The notes: generated by a model not told the origin, from the sequence alone. Numbered from the stretch's first letter, positions 34,687 to 45,084 are shown. The stretch: DNA of 46,894 nucleotides from Streptomyces amritsarensis (GCF_001953875.1 NZ_MQUR01000064.1:1-46894); one strand, 5' to 3'. Numbers and translations: made by a program.

Positions 34687-36540
34687 TCAACGCCCCTTCG
34701 GTGTCCGCGGGTCGCCCGCCCGGCTGCGGGTGGGGCGGGCCCAGGCCGTGTCCTGACTTCCCTCGCGCCAGGCGCGCCACAGTTGTGCGTAGCGGCCGCC
34801 CAGGGCGACCAGTTCCTTGTGCGTGCCGTGCTCGACGACGCGTCCCGCGTCGAGCACGGCGATCCGGTCCGCCGCCATGGCCTGTGTCAGCCGGTGCGCG
34901 ACGAACAGCGTGGTGCGGCCGGCGCACGCGGCGAGCACGGCCCGCTCCAGCTCGGCCGCGCCCTCGCTGCCCGCCTCCGCCGTGGACTCGTCGAGCACCA
35001 CCACGGGTGAGCGGGCCAGGAGCAGCCGGGCGAGCGCGATCTGGGCCACCTTGGTGACGTCCAGACGCTCGCCGCCCTCCCCGACGGGGGTGTGCAGGCC
35101 GGCGGGCAGCGCGTCCACCCAGCCGTCGGCGCCGACGGTGCGCAGGGCGTCGGCCAGTTCGGCGTCCGTCGCCTGCGGTGCGGCCAGCCTCAGGTCGTCG
35201 GCGAGCGGACCGGAGAACACGTGCGTCTCCTGCGTCAGGATGCTCACCAGCGCCCGCGCGCCGGCCTCGTCCAGCCCGGCGAGGTCGGTCCCGCCGATGC
35301 GCACCGATCCGGCCTGCGGGGTGCCGATGCCCGCGATCAGCGCGGCCAGCGTCGACTTGCCGGCGCCCGTCGCCCCGACGAGGGCGAGCGAACCGCCGGC
35401 CGGGATGGCCAGGTCGACGTCCTGGAGGACCGGCTGCTCGGTGCCGGGGTAGCTGAAGGTCAGGCCCTTCACGGCCACGGGGTACGGCGCGTCGGCCGCC
35501 GGCGCGTCGGCCGGGGTGCCGACCAGGCGGTCCTCGGCGTCCTCCCCGAGCACTCCGACCAGCCGGGTCAGGCTCGCGCCCGACTTCTGTGCCTCGTCGA
35601 AGGTGAACATGATGGAGCCGAGCGGGGTGAACAGCCGGTGGAAGAGCAGCGGGGCCGCCGAGACCTCGCCGAGGGTGGCGGCGTCGGCCTCCAGCAGGGC
35701 GTACCCCACCACGATGATGAGGACGAGTCCGATGAACTCGGCGCGGTTCTCGCGGCCGACGAACCGGCCGAAGAGCCGGAACACCTCGATGCCGAGCTCG
35801 CGGACCCGCCACGACTCGGTGGTGACCTTCTCCCGGACCGCGCCTTCCAGTCGGTAGGCGCGGACCGTGTCGATCCCGTTCAGGCCGCTGATCAGCGCCT
35901 GGGCGCGGTCGGCCTGGACGGCCCGCTGCTGCTTGTAGAGCGGGGCGGAGCGGGGCAGGTACCAGCGCAGGGCGAACGCGTACGCGGGCAGTGCGCCGGC
36001 TCCTGCCAGACCGAGCCGCCAGTCGAGGCCGAACATGCCGAGCGTGGCGATGACGACGAGCACGCCCGCCGAGAACACGGTGGGGACGGCCGTGCGGATG
36101 CCGCGGGAGAGCACGGCGACGTCGTCGCCGACGCGGGACAGCACGTCTCCCCGGCCGACCTGTTCGATCCGGGCGCTGGGCATTGCCAGCACCGCCCGGA
36201 CGGCGCCCTCCCGGAGCCTGGCGAGGAGGTCCGCGCCGAGCCGCCCGACCAGGTAGGTGGACAGGGCGGTGGCCGCCGCGCCGAGCAGCGCGGCGGCCGC
36301 CATCCACACGCCCGTGGTGACCAGGACCGAGCGCGGTCCGCCGGCGACCACTGCGTCGACGACCCGGCCGAGCAGGAGCAGCGGGAGTACCTGGAGCGCC
36401 GCCCCGGCCACCGTGGTCAGGATGGCGGTGGCCGTCAGCCAGGGCACCTCCCGGCAGTGCGCGGCCACCCAGCGGGCGGCCTCGCGTCCGGTCGTGGTGC
36501 GCAGGGTGGCCTGGGCGGCGGGCGTGTCCGTGGCGCTCAC
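34687..36540 (-). CDS. cchG: ABC exporter half-transporter with degenerate signature motif
   Basis: This 617-residue membrane-ATPase fusion has six transmembrane helices (residues about 35-320) and a C-terminal ATPase domain (about 365-590). Walker A (GATGAGKST, about 387), Q-loop (TQETHVFSG), Walker B with its glutamate (VVVLDEST, about 512) and H-loop (VAHR) are intact. The signature LSGGQ is replaced by LDVTK (about 494). Combined with CchI, which keeps only the signature, one complete and one dead ATP site would result, so CchG-CchI is probably an obligate heterodimer exporting coelichelin. The GTG at 36540 lies two bases after the cchF stop. cchG, cchH and cchI follow cchF as one operon. 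Confidence 0.92.
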   Translation of the reverse strand: MSATDTPAAQATLRTTTGREAARWVAAHCREVPWLTATAILTTVAGAALQVLPLLLLGRVVDAVVAGGPRSVLVTTGVWMAAAALLGAAATALSTYLVGRLGADLLARLREGAVRAVLAMPSARIEQVGRGDVLSRVGDDVAVLSRGIRTAVPTVFSAGVLVVIATLGMFGLDWRLGLAGAGALPAYAFALRWYLPRSAPLYKQQRAVQADRAQALISGLNGIDTVRAYRLEGAVREKVTTESWRVRELGIEVFRLFGRFVGRENRAEFIGLVLIIVVGYALLEADAATLGEVSAAPLLFHRLFTPLGSIMFTFDEAQKSGASLTRLVGVLGEDAEDRLVGTPADAPAADAPYPVAVKGLTFSYPGTEQPVLQDVDLAIPAGGSLALVGATGAGKSTLAALIAGIGTPQAGSVRIGGTDLAGLDEAGARALVSILTQETHVFSGPLADDLRLAAPQATDAELADALRTVGADGWVDALPAGLHTPVGEGGERLDVTKVAQIALARLLLARSPVVVLDESTAEAGSEGAAELERAVLAACAGRTTLFVAHRLTQAMAADRIAVLDAGRVVEHGTHKELVALGGRYAQLWRAWREGSQDTAWARPTRSRAGDPRTPKGR

Positions 36541-36542
36541 AC

Positions 36543-37601
36543 TCAGCCGGCCGACTTGACGAGTTCGTCGATCGCGTACGGCAGGGAGAGCAGGGTGCCC
36601 TGGGACATGGCCGCGCCGACGGCGGGGCCCTCGCTGTCCAGGAGGTAGGAGACCTTGCCGTTCTTGACCGCGTTGAGGTTGGTGAACAGCTCGAACTTCT
36701 TCAGTGCTTCCTGGTCCGCCTTGTCGGCGATGACGAAGATGCGGTCGACGTCGACGAGGTCCATGCGCTCCGGGGAGAGCGTGGTGTAGAACTTGCCGCC
36801 GGCGATCTTGTCGATCTCGGTCTGGCCCTTGTAGCCGATGCCGGTGACCAGTCGGCCGCGTACGTCGGTGGTGGTGAAGGGGGCGACCGAGTCCTTGTAC
36901 CAGGACAGTGCGACGGCGGTCTGGTTCGCGAAGTCGGGGTGGGCCTTCTTGGCCGCGTCGAGCTTGTCCTGGATGCCCTTGACCAGTTCGGTCCCCTTGG
37001 CCTCCTGGCCCAGGGCCTTGGCGATGTGGACGGCGTTGTCCTGCCAGGGGGCGCTGAACGGCTCCTTCTCGGCCTTGGTCCGGCCCACCGTCGGGGCGAT
37101 CTTGGTGAGCTTCTCGTAGCCGGCCTGGTCGATCTCGGAGTAGACCGCGATGATCAGATCCGGCCGCAGGGCGGCGATCTTCTCGTAGTTCGGGCCCGCG
37201 TCGCCGTTGTTCATGACGACCTCGGGGCGGGCGTCGCCCCACTTGTCCTTCGTCCAGGGCCACTGGGTGTTGATGTCGGGGCTCGTGCCGGGCGGGTTGG
37301 GGTACTGGTCGACCATGCCCACCGGCTTGATGCCGAGGGCGAGGACGGCCTGGTCGTCGGTGTAGCCGACGGAGACGACCCGCTCGGGGGCCTTGTCGAT
37401 CTTCGTGGTTCCGAAGGCGTGCTCCACCGTGACCGGGAAGGTCCCGGCCGCGGCGGCCGGGGCGTCATCGCTCTTCTTCGCGGCCGGGTCCGCCGGGTCG
37501 GATCCGCAGCCGGCCAGGAGGCCCACCCCGAGCGCGGCGGCGGACACCGTCGCCGTGATCCGCGCCCAGGGATGCGTGACTGTCGTTCGATGGAGAAGCA
37601 T
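36543..37601 (-). CDS. cchF: ferric-siderophore-binding lipoprotein
   Basis: The 352-residue substrate-binding protein belongs to the FecB/BtuF class and is predicted to capture ferric coelichelin outside the membrane and deliver it to the CchC-CchD permease. The signal peptide ends in the lipobox LAGC with Cys32 as the lipid site. The two alpha/beta lobes are recognisable (KAPERVVSVGYTDDQAVLALGIKPVGMVDQYP; YEKIAALRPDLIIAVYSEIDQAGYEKLTKIAPTV), joined by the long helix of the family, with KNGKVSYLL and AIDELVKSAG near the end. The ATG at 37601 has AAGGGA eight bases upstream. It opens the cchF-G-H-I operon, with an iron box centred about 80 bases upstream. Confidence 0.93.
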   Translation of the reverse strand: MLLHRTTVTHPWARITATVSAAALGVGLLAGCGSDPADPAAKKSDDAPAAAAGTFPVTVEHAFGTTKIDKAPERVVSVGYTDDQAVLALGIKPVGMVDQYPNPPGTSPDINTQWPWTKDKWGDARPEVVMNNGDAGPNYEKIAALRPDLIIAVYSEIDQAGYEKLTKIAPTVGRTKAEKEPFSAPWQDNAVHIAKALGQEAKGTELVKGIQDKLDAAKKAHPDFANQTAVALSWYKDSVAPFTTTDVRGRLVTGIGYKGQTEIDKIAGGKFYTTLSPERMDLVDVDRIFVIADKADQEALKKFELFTNLNAVKNGKVSYLLDSEGPAVGAAMSQGTLLSLPYAIDELVKSAG

Positions 37602-37672
37602 CCGCAATCCCTTGCTTTCGTGCTGTCCATTGCGCCCCCGGCCGAGGGCAGGCACACAGTAGCGCGCTCAAG

Positions 37673-37691
37673 TGAGGCTAGCCTAGCCTTA
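37673..37691. promoter_or_regulatory. iron box upstream of cchF, overlapping the cchE stop
   Basis: Read on the minus strand, TAAGGCTAGGCTAGCCTCA matches 14 of 19 iron-box positions, including the TAGGCT core. It includes the cchE stop codon and the last codons of that gene, so the operator of the cchF operon is built into the end of the upstream operon. Confidence 0.75.
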
Positions 37692-38547
37692 CTTGAACCG
37701 TATCTTTGTCCATCCGATCGGGCCGCACGTGGGCCCGGCCGATCGGCACGATCAGGGGCCTGTCCCCCACCGGGTCGTCGATCACCTCGGCCCGCAGACC
37801 GAAGGCTTCCCGCAGCAGATCGGCGGTGATGACGTCGCGCGGGTGCCCCTGCGCGAGGATCGCCCCCGCCTTCATCACGATGAGGTTGTCGCTGTAACGG
37901 GTGGCGAGATTCAGGTCGTGCAGGACGAGGACCACCGTGCACCCGGACTCGTGGAGGTCGTCCACCAGGTCGAGTACGTCGATGGCGTGCGCCAGGTCCA
38001 GGTACGTGGTCGGCTCGTCGAGCAGCAGCAGGTCGGTGCCCTGGGCCAGGGTCATGGAGATCCACACGCGTTGGCGCTGGCCGCCGGAGAGCGCGTCGAC
38101 GGGGCGGTCGGCCAGGTCGGACACCCCGGTCATGGCCAGCGCCCGCTCCACGACGGCGGCGTCGTCCGACGACCACTGCCGCAGCCAGCTCTGGTGCGGA
38201 TGCCGGCCCCTGGCGACCAGGTCGGCCACCGTGAGCCCCTCCGGCGCCACCGGGGCCTGCGGCAGCAGGCCGAGCTTCTTGGCCACGTCCCTGGTCCGGA
38301 GCCTGGCGATGTCGTCGCCGTCGAGGACGACGGACCCCCGGACCGGCTTGAGCAGCCGCGACAGGGTCCGCAGCAGGGTCGACTTCCCGCAGCCGTTGGC
38401 GCCGATGATCGTGGTGATCACCCGGGGCGGGACGGACACGTCGAGGCCGTCGATGACGATCCGGCCCCCGTACCCGACCGTGATCCCCCTGGCCGCCAGC
38501 CGTGCGGTGTCCCCACCCCCGGCCGCGCTCCCGGTGAGGTGTTCCAT
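37678..38547 (-). CDS. cchE: ATP-binding subunit of the ferric-siderophore importer
   Basis: This 289-residue ATPase is of the FecE/FepC type. It shows Walker A GANGCGKST (about residues 48-56), a Q-loop in LGLLPQAP (about 93-100), the signature LSGGQRQRVWI (about 149-159), Walker B LLLLDEPTTYLD (about 169-180) and H-loop VLHDLNLA (about 203-210), all intact. It should power the CchC-CchD permease. The ATG at 38547 has GGGAG eight bases upstream; a GTG two codons earlier is possible. It ends the cchB-C-D-E operon, 44 bases after cchD. Its stop lies within the cchF iron box. Confidence 0.93.
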   Translation of the reverse strand: MEHLTGSAAGGGDTARLAARGITVGYGGRIVIDGLDVSVPPRVITTIIGANGCGKSTLLRTLSRLLKPVRGSVVLDGDDIARLRTRDVAKKLGLLPQAPVAPEGLTVADLVARGRHPHQSWLRQWSSDDAAVVERALAMTGVSDLADRPVDALSGGQRQRVWISMTLAQGTDLLLLDEPTTYLDLAHAIDVLDLVDDLHESGCTVVLVLHDLNLATRYSDNLIVMKAGAILAQGHPRDVITADLLREAFGLRAEVIDDPVGDRPLIVPIGRAHVRPDRMDKDTVQVRLG

Positions 38548-38591
38548 GGCCACGCTCCCCCTTGGTTCCTGCCTGCCCGAACATGTCTCGA

Positions 38592-39728
38592 TCAGCGAAG
38601 ATTGGCCCGCACCAGGAGGTAGACGAGGAAGGGGCCGCCGATCGCGGCGGTGACCACGCCGACCGGCAGGGTGATCGGCAGCGCCGTACGCGCGACCAGG
38701 TCCGCGCCGACCAGCAGCAGGGCCCCGGTCAGGCCCGAGGCCGCCAACGGCGGTGTCGGACACCTCGTCAGGCGCATCGCCACCTGCGGTGCCACCAGCG
38801 CGACGAAGGAGACCGGCCCGGCCGCGCTCACCGCGACCCCGGCCAGCAGCACCGCGCACAGCAGCAGGACGGCGCGCACCACCGTGTGGCGGACGCCCAG
38901 GCCCGCGGCCACGTCGTCGCCGAGGTGCAGCGGCTTGAACTGGAACGCGACGGCCGCCACGACGACGGTGAGGGCGAGCGTGCACCAGAGTGCCACCCGC
39001 ACGTCGTCCCAGGAGCGGTTGTCCAGGGAGCCGATCAGCCAGGCCTGCGCCCGGGCCACGTCCCTGATGTCGGCGGTCACCAGCAGCCAGGTCGTGACGG
39101 CCTCCATCACCGCGCTCACGCAGAGGCCGATGAGGATGAGCCGGAAGCCGTCGATCCCGCGCCGCCACGCCAGGACGTACACGAGCAGGCCCGTGCCGAG
39201 ACCACCCGCAAGAGCTGCACCCGACAGCCCCACGGAGTTGACGACGGCCGTGGCGGTCCCGCCCGACACCGTCACCAGGAACACCGCGACCGCGCCGGCG
39301 CCCCAGGTGATCCCAAGGATGTCGGGGCTGGCCAGCGGGTTGCGCGCGATGGACTGGGTGATCGCCCCCGACACGCCCAGGGCGACGCCCACGACGCACC
39401 CGGCCAGGGCGCGGGGCATCCGCAGGTCCATGATCACGAACTCGTCGACCTGCTCGCCCCGGCCCAGGATCGTGGAGATCACCTGGGGCAGGGCGATGGG
39501 GAAGTCCCCGACGCCGATGGACAGGCAGAAGGCGAGGAACGCCGCCGCCGCCAGCAGGAGCGTGACGCCGGCGAGCCACGGCCGCCAGACGAACGACACC
39601 CGGCCGAGCCGGACGCCCGGGGCCACCGACGGCTTCCCCCGGGCCCGCTCCACGTCGCTCACGTCCGCTGCGGTCACGTTCACGCCGGTCACGTTCACGC
39701 CGGTCCCGTCCATGTCGGCCCCGTTCAT
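38592..39728 (-). CDS. cchD: FecCD-type siderophore permease
   Basis: The 378-residue inner-membrane permease of the BtuC/FecCD family has about ten hydrophobic helices from residue 50 onward. The conserved GVSGAITQSIARNPLASPDILGITWGAGA block (about 125-153), the GDDVAAGLGV coupling segment facing the ATPase (about 270-279) and AGPVSFVALVAPQVAMRL (about 305-322) are present. The N-terminal extension of some 45 hydrophilic residues includes a VNVTG-VNVT repeat, encoded by two exact 15-base copies at 39672-39701. The ATG overlaps the cchC stop (ATGA), so translation is coupled. It pairs with CchC to make the membrane channel. Confidence 0.92.
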   Translation of the reverse strand: MNGADMDGTGVNVTGVNVTAADVSDVERARGKPSVAPGVRLGRVSFVWRPWLAGVTLLLAAAAFLAFCLSIGVGDFPIALPQVISTILGRGEQVDEFVIMDLRMPRALAGCVVGVALGVSGAITQSIARNPLASPDILGITWGAGAVAVFLVTVSGGTATAVVNSVGLSGAALAGGLGTGLLVYVLAWRRGIDGFRLILIGLCVSAVMEAVTTWLLVTADIRDVARAQAWLIGSLDNRSWDDVRVALWCTLALTVVVAAVAFQFKPLHLGDDVAAGLGVRHTVVRAVLLLCAVLLAGVAVSAAGPVSFVALVAPQVAMRLTRCPTPPLAASGLTGALLLVGADLVARTALPITLPVGVVTAAIGGPFLVYLLVRANLR

Positions 39729-40783
39729 GCGCTCTTGAACTTCCCACGCCACACCAGGGCCGCGAAGAAGGGGGCGCCGAGGAGCGCCACGACGACACCC
39801 GCGTCCAGCTCGCCCGGCCGCACCACCAGGCGCCCGACGATGTCGCAGACCAGCAGCACGACGGCGCCGAGGAAACCTGCGCAGGGCACGAGCCAGCGGT
39901 AGTCCGGCCCGGTCAGGTGGCGGGCCATGTGGGCCACCATGAGGCCCAGGAACGCGATGGAGCCGCACGCCGCCGTCGCGGCGCCCGCCAGCAGGGTGAT
40001 GGCGACGATGCCGAGGGTCCGGTGCAGGGCGATGTTGACGCCGAGGCCCCGGGCGACGTCGTCGCCCAGGTTGAGGAGGTTGAGGGCGGGCAGCGTGGTC
40101 AGCGCCAGCAGCAGGCCGGCCGCGACGAAAGCGGTCACCGGCCAGATGACGCCGAATCCGACGCCGGCCACCGAGCCCGCGTTCCAGAAGCGCAGCGCGT
40201 TCAGCGACGCCTTGTCGGACAGCGCGACCGCCGTCGTCATGGCGGCGAGGAACACGGTGACCCCCTGTCCGGCCAGCGCGAGGGTCAGCGGGTTGCCGGC
40301 TCCGCGGCCGATGCTGGCGAGCCCGAACACGAGGACGCCCGCGACCGCCGCCCCGGCGAAGGCGAACCAGACGTACTGGAACGGGTTCGCGAAGCCGAGG
40401 ACGGCGATCACCGAGACGACGGCGAAGGAGGCGCCCGCGTTCACTCCCAGCAGGCCGGTGTCGGCGATCGGGTTGCGCGTGTACCCCTGGATCAGCGCCC
40501 CCGCGACCCCGAGGGCAGCCCCGGCCACGGTGGCGAGCACCGTGCGGGGGACCCGTACCGTCTGCACGATGAGCCGGATCTCCGTCAGCCGGTGGTCGGC
40601 GCTCGGCCCGGCCGTCAGCCCGTACCAGACCTCGGACGGGCTGAGCCCGCGCGCACCGACGCCCAACGACACCACCATCGCGGCCAGGAGGATCGACACC
40701 AGCGCGATCGAACCGACGACGCGCCGCTTGCGCACCCGCGCCGTGCCCAGGGGCGCGGGGCGTTCCACTGCAATCGTGACCAT
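39725..40783 (-). CDS. cchC: FecCD-type siderophore permease
   Basis: This 352-residue BtuC/FecCD permease is the partner of CchD. Recognisable family blocks are GVAGALIQGYTRNPIADTGLLGVNAGASFAVV (about residues 82-113), LGDDVARGLGVNI (about 237-249), ACGSIAFLGLMVAHMARHLTGPDYRWLVP (about 273-301) and a C-terminal GAPFFAALVWRGK. There are roughly ten membrane helices. I chose the ATG at 40783; an ATG at 40798 would add five residues but sits directly against the GAAGGG. The gene follows cchB by 59 bases on the same strand. Confidence 0.92.
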   Translation of the reverse strand: MVTIAVERPAPLGTARVRKRRVVGSIALVSILLAAMVVSLGVGARGLSPSEVWYGLTAGPSADHRLTEIRLIVQTVRVPRTVLATVAGAALGVAGALIQGYTRNPIADTGLLGVNAGASFAVVSVIAVLGFANPFQYVWFAFAGAAVAGVLVFGLASIGRGAGNPLTLALAGQGVTVFLAAMTTAVALSDKASLNALRFWNAGSVAGVGFGVIWPVTAFVAAGLLLALTTLPALNLLNLGDDVARGLGVNIALHRTLGIVAITLLAGAATAACGSIAFLGLMVAHMARHLTGPDYRWLVPCAGFLGAVVLLVCDIVGRLVVRPGELDAGVVVALLGAPFFAALVWRGKFKSA

Positions 40784-40842
40784 GTCGCCGTACGTCATCC
40801 CTTCGGAACACCGGTGGACGGAGCCGGTGGCATCGGCGCCGG

Positions 40843-42201
40843 TCAGCGGGCGGCCGCGCTGCCGGCGTCCCCGGCGAGCGAACGGGCCTCGTCGGAACCG
40901 GACTTCAGGCCGCGCCCGAGGAGCGAGTCGAGGATCTCGCCGACCCTGACAGCGGTGTTGGACAGCAGGGAGGAGGTGATGCCGTGGGTGTGCTCCGTCC
41001 CGCCCTGCACGTAGATCCCACAGCGCAGGGCGGGGTCGGTCGCGACGCGGTAGTCGCGCCGGACCCGCACGCGCCCCTCGTCGTCGCGCAGGCACCGCTC
41101 GGCGGCCTCACCGAGCAGGCCGAGGGGGTCGGCGGGGCGGTACCCGGTCGCGAAGACCACGACGTCCGCGTCCAGCGGGGTCTCCTCACCCGTGACGAGG
41201 GACTGCACGGTCGCGCGGACACCCGCCGGGGTCTCCCGGACGCCGGTCAGCCGGGAGACGTTGAGGAAGCGGAGGCGCTCGGTGCCCAGGACCTTCTCCT
41301 GGTACATCTGGCGGTACAGGTCGTCGATCAGGTCGATGTCCACCACGGAGTAGTTGGTGTTGCCGTGGTAGTCCATGAGCCGGCGCTTGACGTCCTCGGG
41401 CGCGGCGAAGAACTCGCCCACGGCATCCGGGTCGAAGATCCGGTTGGCGAAGCCGCTGTCGTCGGCGGGGCTGTACCCGTAGCGGGAGAAGACGGCGCAG
41501 ACCTCGGCCTTCGGGAAACGGCGGTGCAGGTAGGCGACGTTCTCGGCGGCGCTCTGCCCGGCGCCGACGACGACGAACCGGGAGGGGGCGGCGGCGTCCA
41601 GGCCCTCGACCTTCGTCAGCAGGTCGCAGTTGTGCCAGACGCGGTCGGTGCGCTCGACACCGTCCGGCATGACGGGGCGCAGGCCCGTGCCTATGACGAC
41701 GTTGCGGGCCCGGTGGAGGGCGAGCCCCTCCCCGGACCGGACCGTGACGTCCAGGTGTTCCACCACCGCGTCACGGACGACGGGCGTGACGCCGACGACC
41801 TCGTGGCCGTAGGAGACCATGCCGTCGACCTTGCCCGCGGCCCATTCGAAGTAGTCGTGGAACTCCACGCGCAGCGGGAAGAGGTTCTTGTGGTTGATGA
41901 AGTCGATCAGCCGTCCCTTGCTCTTGAGGTAGCACAGGAAGCTGAACTCGCTCGCCGGGTTCCGCAGCGTCACCAGGTCCTTGAGGAAGCTCACCTGCAT
42001 GGTCGCGTCGTCGATGAGCATCCCGCGGTGCCAGCCGAAGCGCGGCTGCTGTTCGAAGAAGTGGGCGCTGACCGCTTCCTGTCCGCCGACGCGTGAGTTG
42101 TGCTCGCTGACCGCGATGGCCATGGCCACGTTGGACGGCCCGAAGCCGATTCCGATGAGGTCGTGGACCGCCGGGGCTTCGCCAGGACGAACCTGTGCCA
42201 T
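40843..42201 (-). CDS. cchB: L-ornithine N5-monooxygenase
   Basis: The 452-residue flavin monooxygenase hydroxylates the delta-amino group of L-ornithine with NADPH and O2, the first committed step towards the hydroxamate groups of coelichelin. The FAD motif GIGFGPSN (residues 17-24), QVSFLKDLVTLRNPASEFSFLCYL substrate/FAD region (about 73-96), the NADPH-binding VVVGAGQSAAENVAYL (about 207-222) and the closing FATGYRPADPLGLL (about 352-365) are all those of the PvdA/SidA family. The ATG at 42201 has GGGAG upstream. It is the first gene of cchB-C-D-E and is divergent from cchA, with two iron boxes between. Confidence 0.95.
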   Translation of the reverse strand: MAQVRPGEAPAVHDLIGIGFGPSNVAMAIAVSEHNSRVGGQEAVSAHFFEQQPRFGWHRGMLIDDATMQVSFLKDLVTLRNPASEFSFLCYLKSKGRLIDFINHKNLFPLRVEFHDYFEWAAGKVDGMVSYGHEVVGVTPVVRDAVVEHLDVTVRSGEGLALHRARNVVIGTGLRPVMPDGVERTDRVWHNCDLLTKVEGLDAAAPSRFVVVGAGQSAAENVAYLHRRFPKAEVCAVFSRYGYSPADDSGFANRIFDPDAVGEFFAAPEDVKRRLMDYHGNTNYSVVDIDLIDDLYRQMYQEKVLGTERLRFLNVSRLTGVRETPAGVRATVQSLVTGEETPLDADVVVFATGYRPADPLGLLGEAAERCLRDDEGRVRVRRDYRVATDPALRCGIYVQGGTEHTHGITSSLLSNTAVRVGEILDSLLGRGLKSGSDEARSLAGDAGSAAAR

Positions 42202-42313
42202 GTCACTCCCATCCTGCGAGGGCGGCCGCCGCGCCGTGGGGACGCGCGGCCGTGGGTCGCGCGACCGCCGAGCACGCAAATCGGGCATGGCGACGAAGCC
42301 GCGACCATGAGAC

Positions 42314-42332
42314 TTAGGCAAGGCTAAGCTCA
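42314..42332. promoter_or_regulatory. iron box proximal to cchB
   Basis: TTAGGCAAGGCTAAGCTCA matches 14 of 19 iron-box positions with an intact AAGGCT core. It lies 113 bases upstream of the cchB start and should control cchB-C-D-E. Confidence 0.78.
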
Positions 42333-42418
42333 TTCGGAGGAGGCTGTCGATAGGCAAAGCGGACGGTCACCCGTCTGGGTGATCTCCAACTCCCTTGCAA
42401 ATAGGGGTCATTGCACGC

Positions 42419-42437
42419 TTAGGCAAGCCTTGCTTTA
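42419..42437. promoter_or_regulatory. iron box proximal to cchA
   Basis: Read on the minus strand, TAAAGCAAGGCTTGCCTAA matches 13 of 19 iron-box positions. It lies 38 bases upstream of the cchA ATG. Just before it, TGCAA (42396-42400) and TTGCA (42411-42415) form a further inverted repeat of unknown meaning. Confidence 0.7.
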
Positions 42438-42475
42438 CTCGACATGGCCAACCGCCTGCCCCGAGGAGGAACCCC

Positions 42476-43423
42476 ATGCGGGTCGTCATGTTCGGTTACC
42501 AGACCTGGGGCCACCGCACCCTGCAAGCCCTCCTGGACTCCGAGCACGACGTGGTCCTGGTCGTGACGCACCCCAAGAGCGAGCACGTCTACGAGAAGAT
42601 CTGGAGCGACTCCGTCGCCGACCTCGCGCAGGAGCACGGGGTCCCGGTACTGCTGCGCAACCGGCCCGACGACGACGAGTTGTCGGCGCGCCTGAAGGAG
42701 GCGGACCCGGACATCATCGTGGCGAACAACTGGCGGACCTGGCTCCCGCCGCGCGTCTTCAACCTCCCGCGCCACGGCACCCTGAACGTGCACGACTCGC
42801 TGCTGCCGAAGTACGCCGGCTTCTCGCCCCTGATCTGGGCACTGATCAACGGCGAGACCGAGGTGGGTGTCACCGCGCACATGATGAACGACGAGCTCGA
42901 CGCCGGCGACATCGTGCGGCAGGAGGTCGTGCCGGTCGGGCCGAAGGACACCGCCACCGACCTCTTCCACCGCACCGTCGACCTCATCGCTCCGGTCACG
43001 GTCGGCGCGCTCGACATCATCGCCTCCGGCCGGCGGGAGTTCGTCCGCCAGGACCGCTCGCAGGCCAGCTTCTTCCACAAGCGCTCCGTCGAGGACAGCC
43101 GCATCGACTGGAACTGGTCCGCGCAGGAGCTGGACCGCCTGGTCCGCGCCCAGTCCGAGCCGTACCCGAGCGCCTTCACCTTCCACCGGGGCAGGCGGAT
43201 CGAGGTCCTGGCCGCCTTCGTGTCCCAGGGCCGGTACGGCGGCACACCCGGCCGCGTCTTCTACCGCGAGGGCGACGGCGTGGTGATCGTCGCGGGCGCC
43301 GACGCCCGTTACGGCCGCAACCACGGGCTGGCCATCACCCGGGTGCGGACCGAGGACGGCCGCGAGCTGCCCGCGGCCGAGTACTTCACCTCCATGGGCG
43401 GATACCTGACCGCGCGCCCCTGA
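42476..43423 (+). CDS. cchA: N-hydroxyornithine formyltransferase
   Basis: This 315-residue enzyme is related to methionyl-tRNA formyltransferase. It transfers a formyl group from 10-formyl-tetrahydrofolate to delta-N-hydroxyornithine to make the formyl-hydroxamate building block of coelichelin. The catalytic core is clear: GTLNVHDSLLPKYAGFSPLIWALINGETEVGVTAHMMNDELDAGDI, with the Asn, His and Asp of the Fmt active site (about residues 102, 104 and 142). A C-terminal beta domain follows (about 205-315). The ATG at 42476 has GAGGAGGA ending six bases upstream. It is transcribed alone from its own iron-box promoter, divergent from cchB, and is followed by a strong terminator. Confidence 0.94.
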   Translation: MRVVMFGYQTWGHRTLQALLDSEHDVVLVVTHPKSEHVYEKIWSDSVADLAQEHGVPVLLRNRPDDDELSARLKEADPDIIVANNWRTWLPPRVFNLPRHGTLNVHDSLLPKYAGFSPLIWALINGETEVGVTAHMMNDELDAGDIVRQEVVPVGPKDTATDLFHRTVDLIAPVTVGALDIIASGRREFVRQDRSQASFFHKRSVEDSRIDWNWSAQELDRLVRAQSEPYPSAFTFHRGRRIEVLAAFVSQGRYGGTPGRVFYREGDGVVIVAGADARYGRNHGLAITRVRTEDGRELPAAEYFTSMGGYLTARP

Positions 43424-43482
43424 CCGCGCGCCCCTACGCGCCCCCTGAGCACGGGCTCCTCCGACGCGCCGACGCCCCGGAC

Positions 43483-43516
43483 GGGGGTGCGGCGGACACT
43501 ACCCCGCCGCACCCCC
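43483..43516. terminator. strong bidirectional terminator between cchA and aceA
   Basis: GGGGGTGCGGCGG (43483-43495) and CCGCCGCACCCCC (43504-43516) form a perfect 13-bp stem with an 8-base loop, 60 bases after cchA. The remaining bases up to 43726 show no gene. Confidence 0.8.
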
Positions 43517-43726
43517 GCTCACCGCGCGCCCCCGGGCCCCTCAGCCCGGCGGCGGACCGGGCCCCTCATCGGCCCGGCCGTATGTGGGGAACCCGCGGCC
43601 GCTCCTGCGGCCCAGCAGTCCCGCCCGCGCCCCCCGCGACAGCAGCGGGGCGGGGCGTAGAAGGGTCCCTTGAACCCGTCGTGGACGGGATTCGGCGAGG
43701 GCGGCCACGGCGTCCGGGCCGACCGG

Positions 43727-45016
<1,290 letters not shown>

Positions 45017-45047
45017 GACCGTCACCGTCTCCGTGAGTCGCCTGAGC

Positions 45048-45084
45048 TGCCAATGCTGTCGCCGGGCACGGCAGGGCATTGGCA
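45048..45084 (-). promoter_or_regulatory. 9-bp inverted repeat in the aceA leader
   Basis: TGCCAATGC (45048-45056) and GCATTGGCA (45076-45084) are perfect inverted repeats with a 19-base spacer, located 31 to 68 bases upstream of the aceA ATG. They could be two half-sites of an operator or a stem in the leader RNA. Confidence 0.5.
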
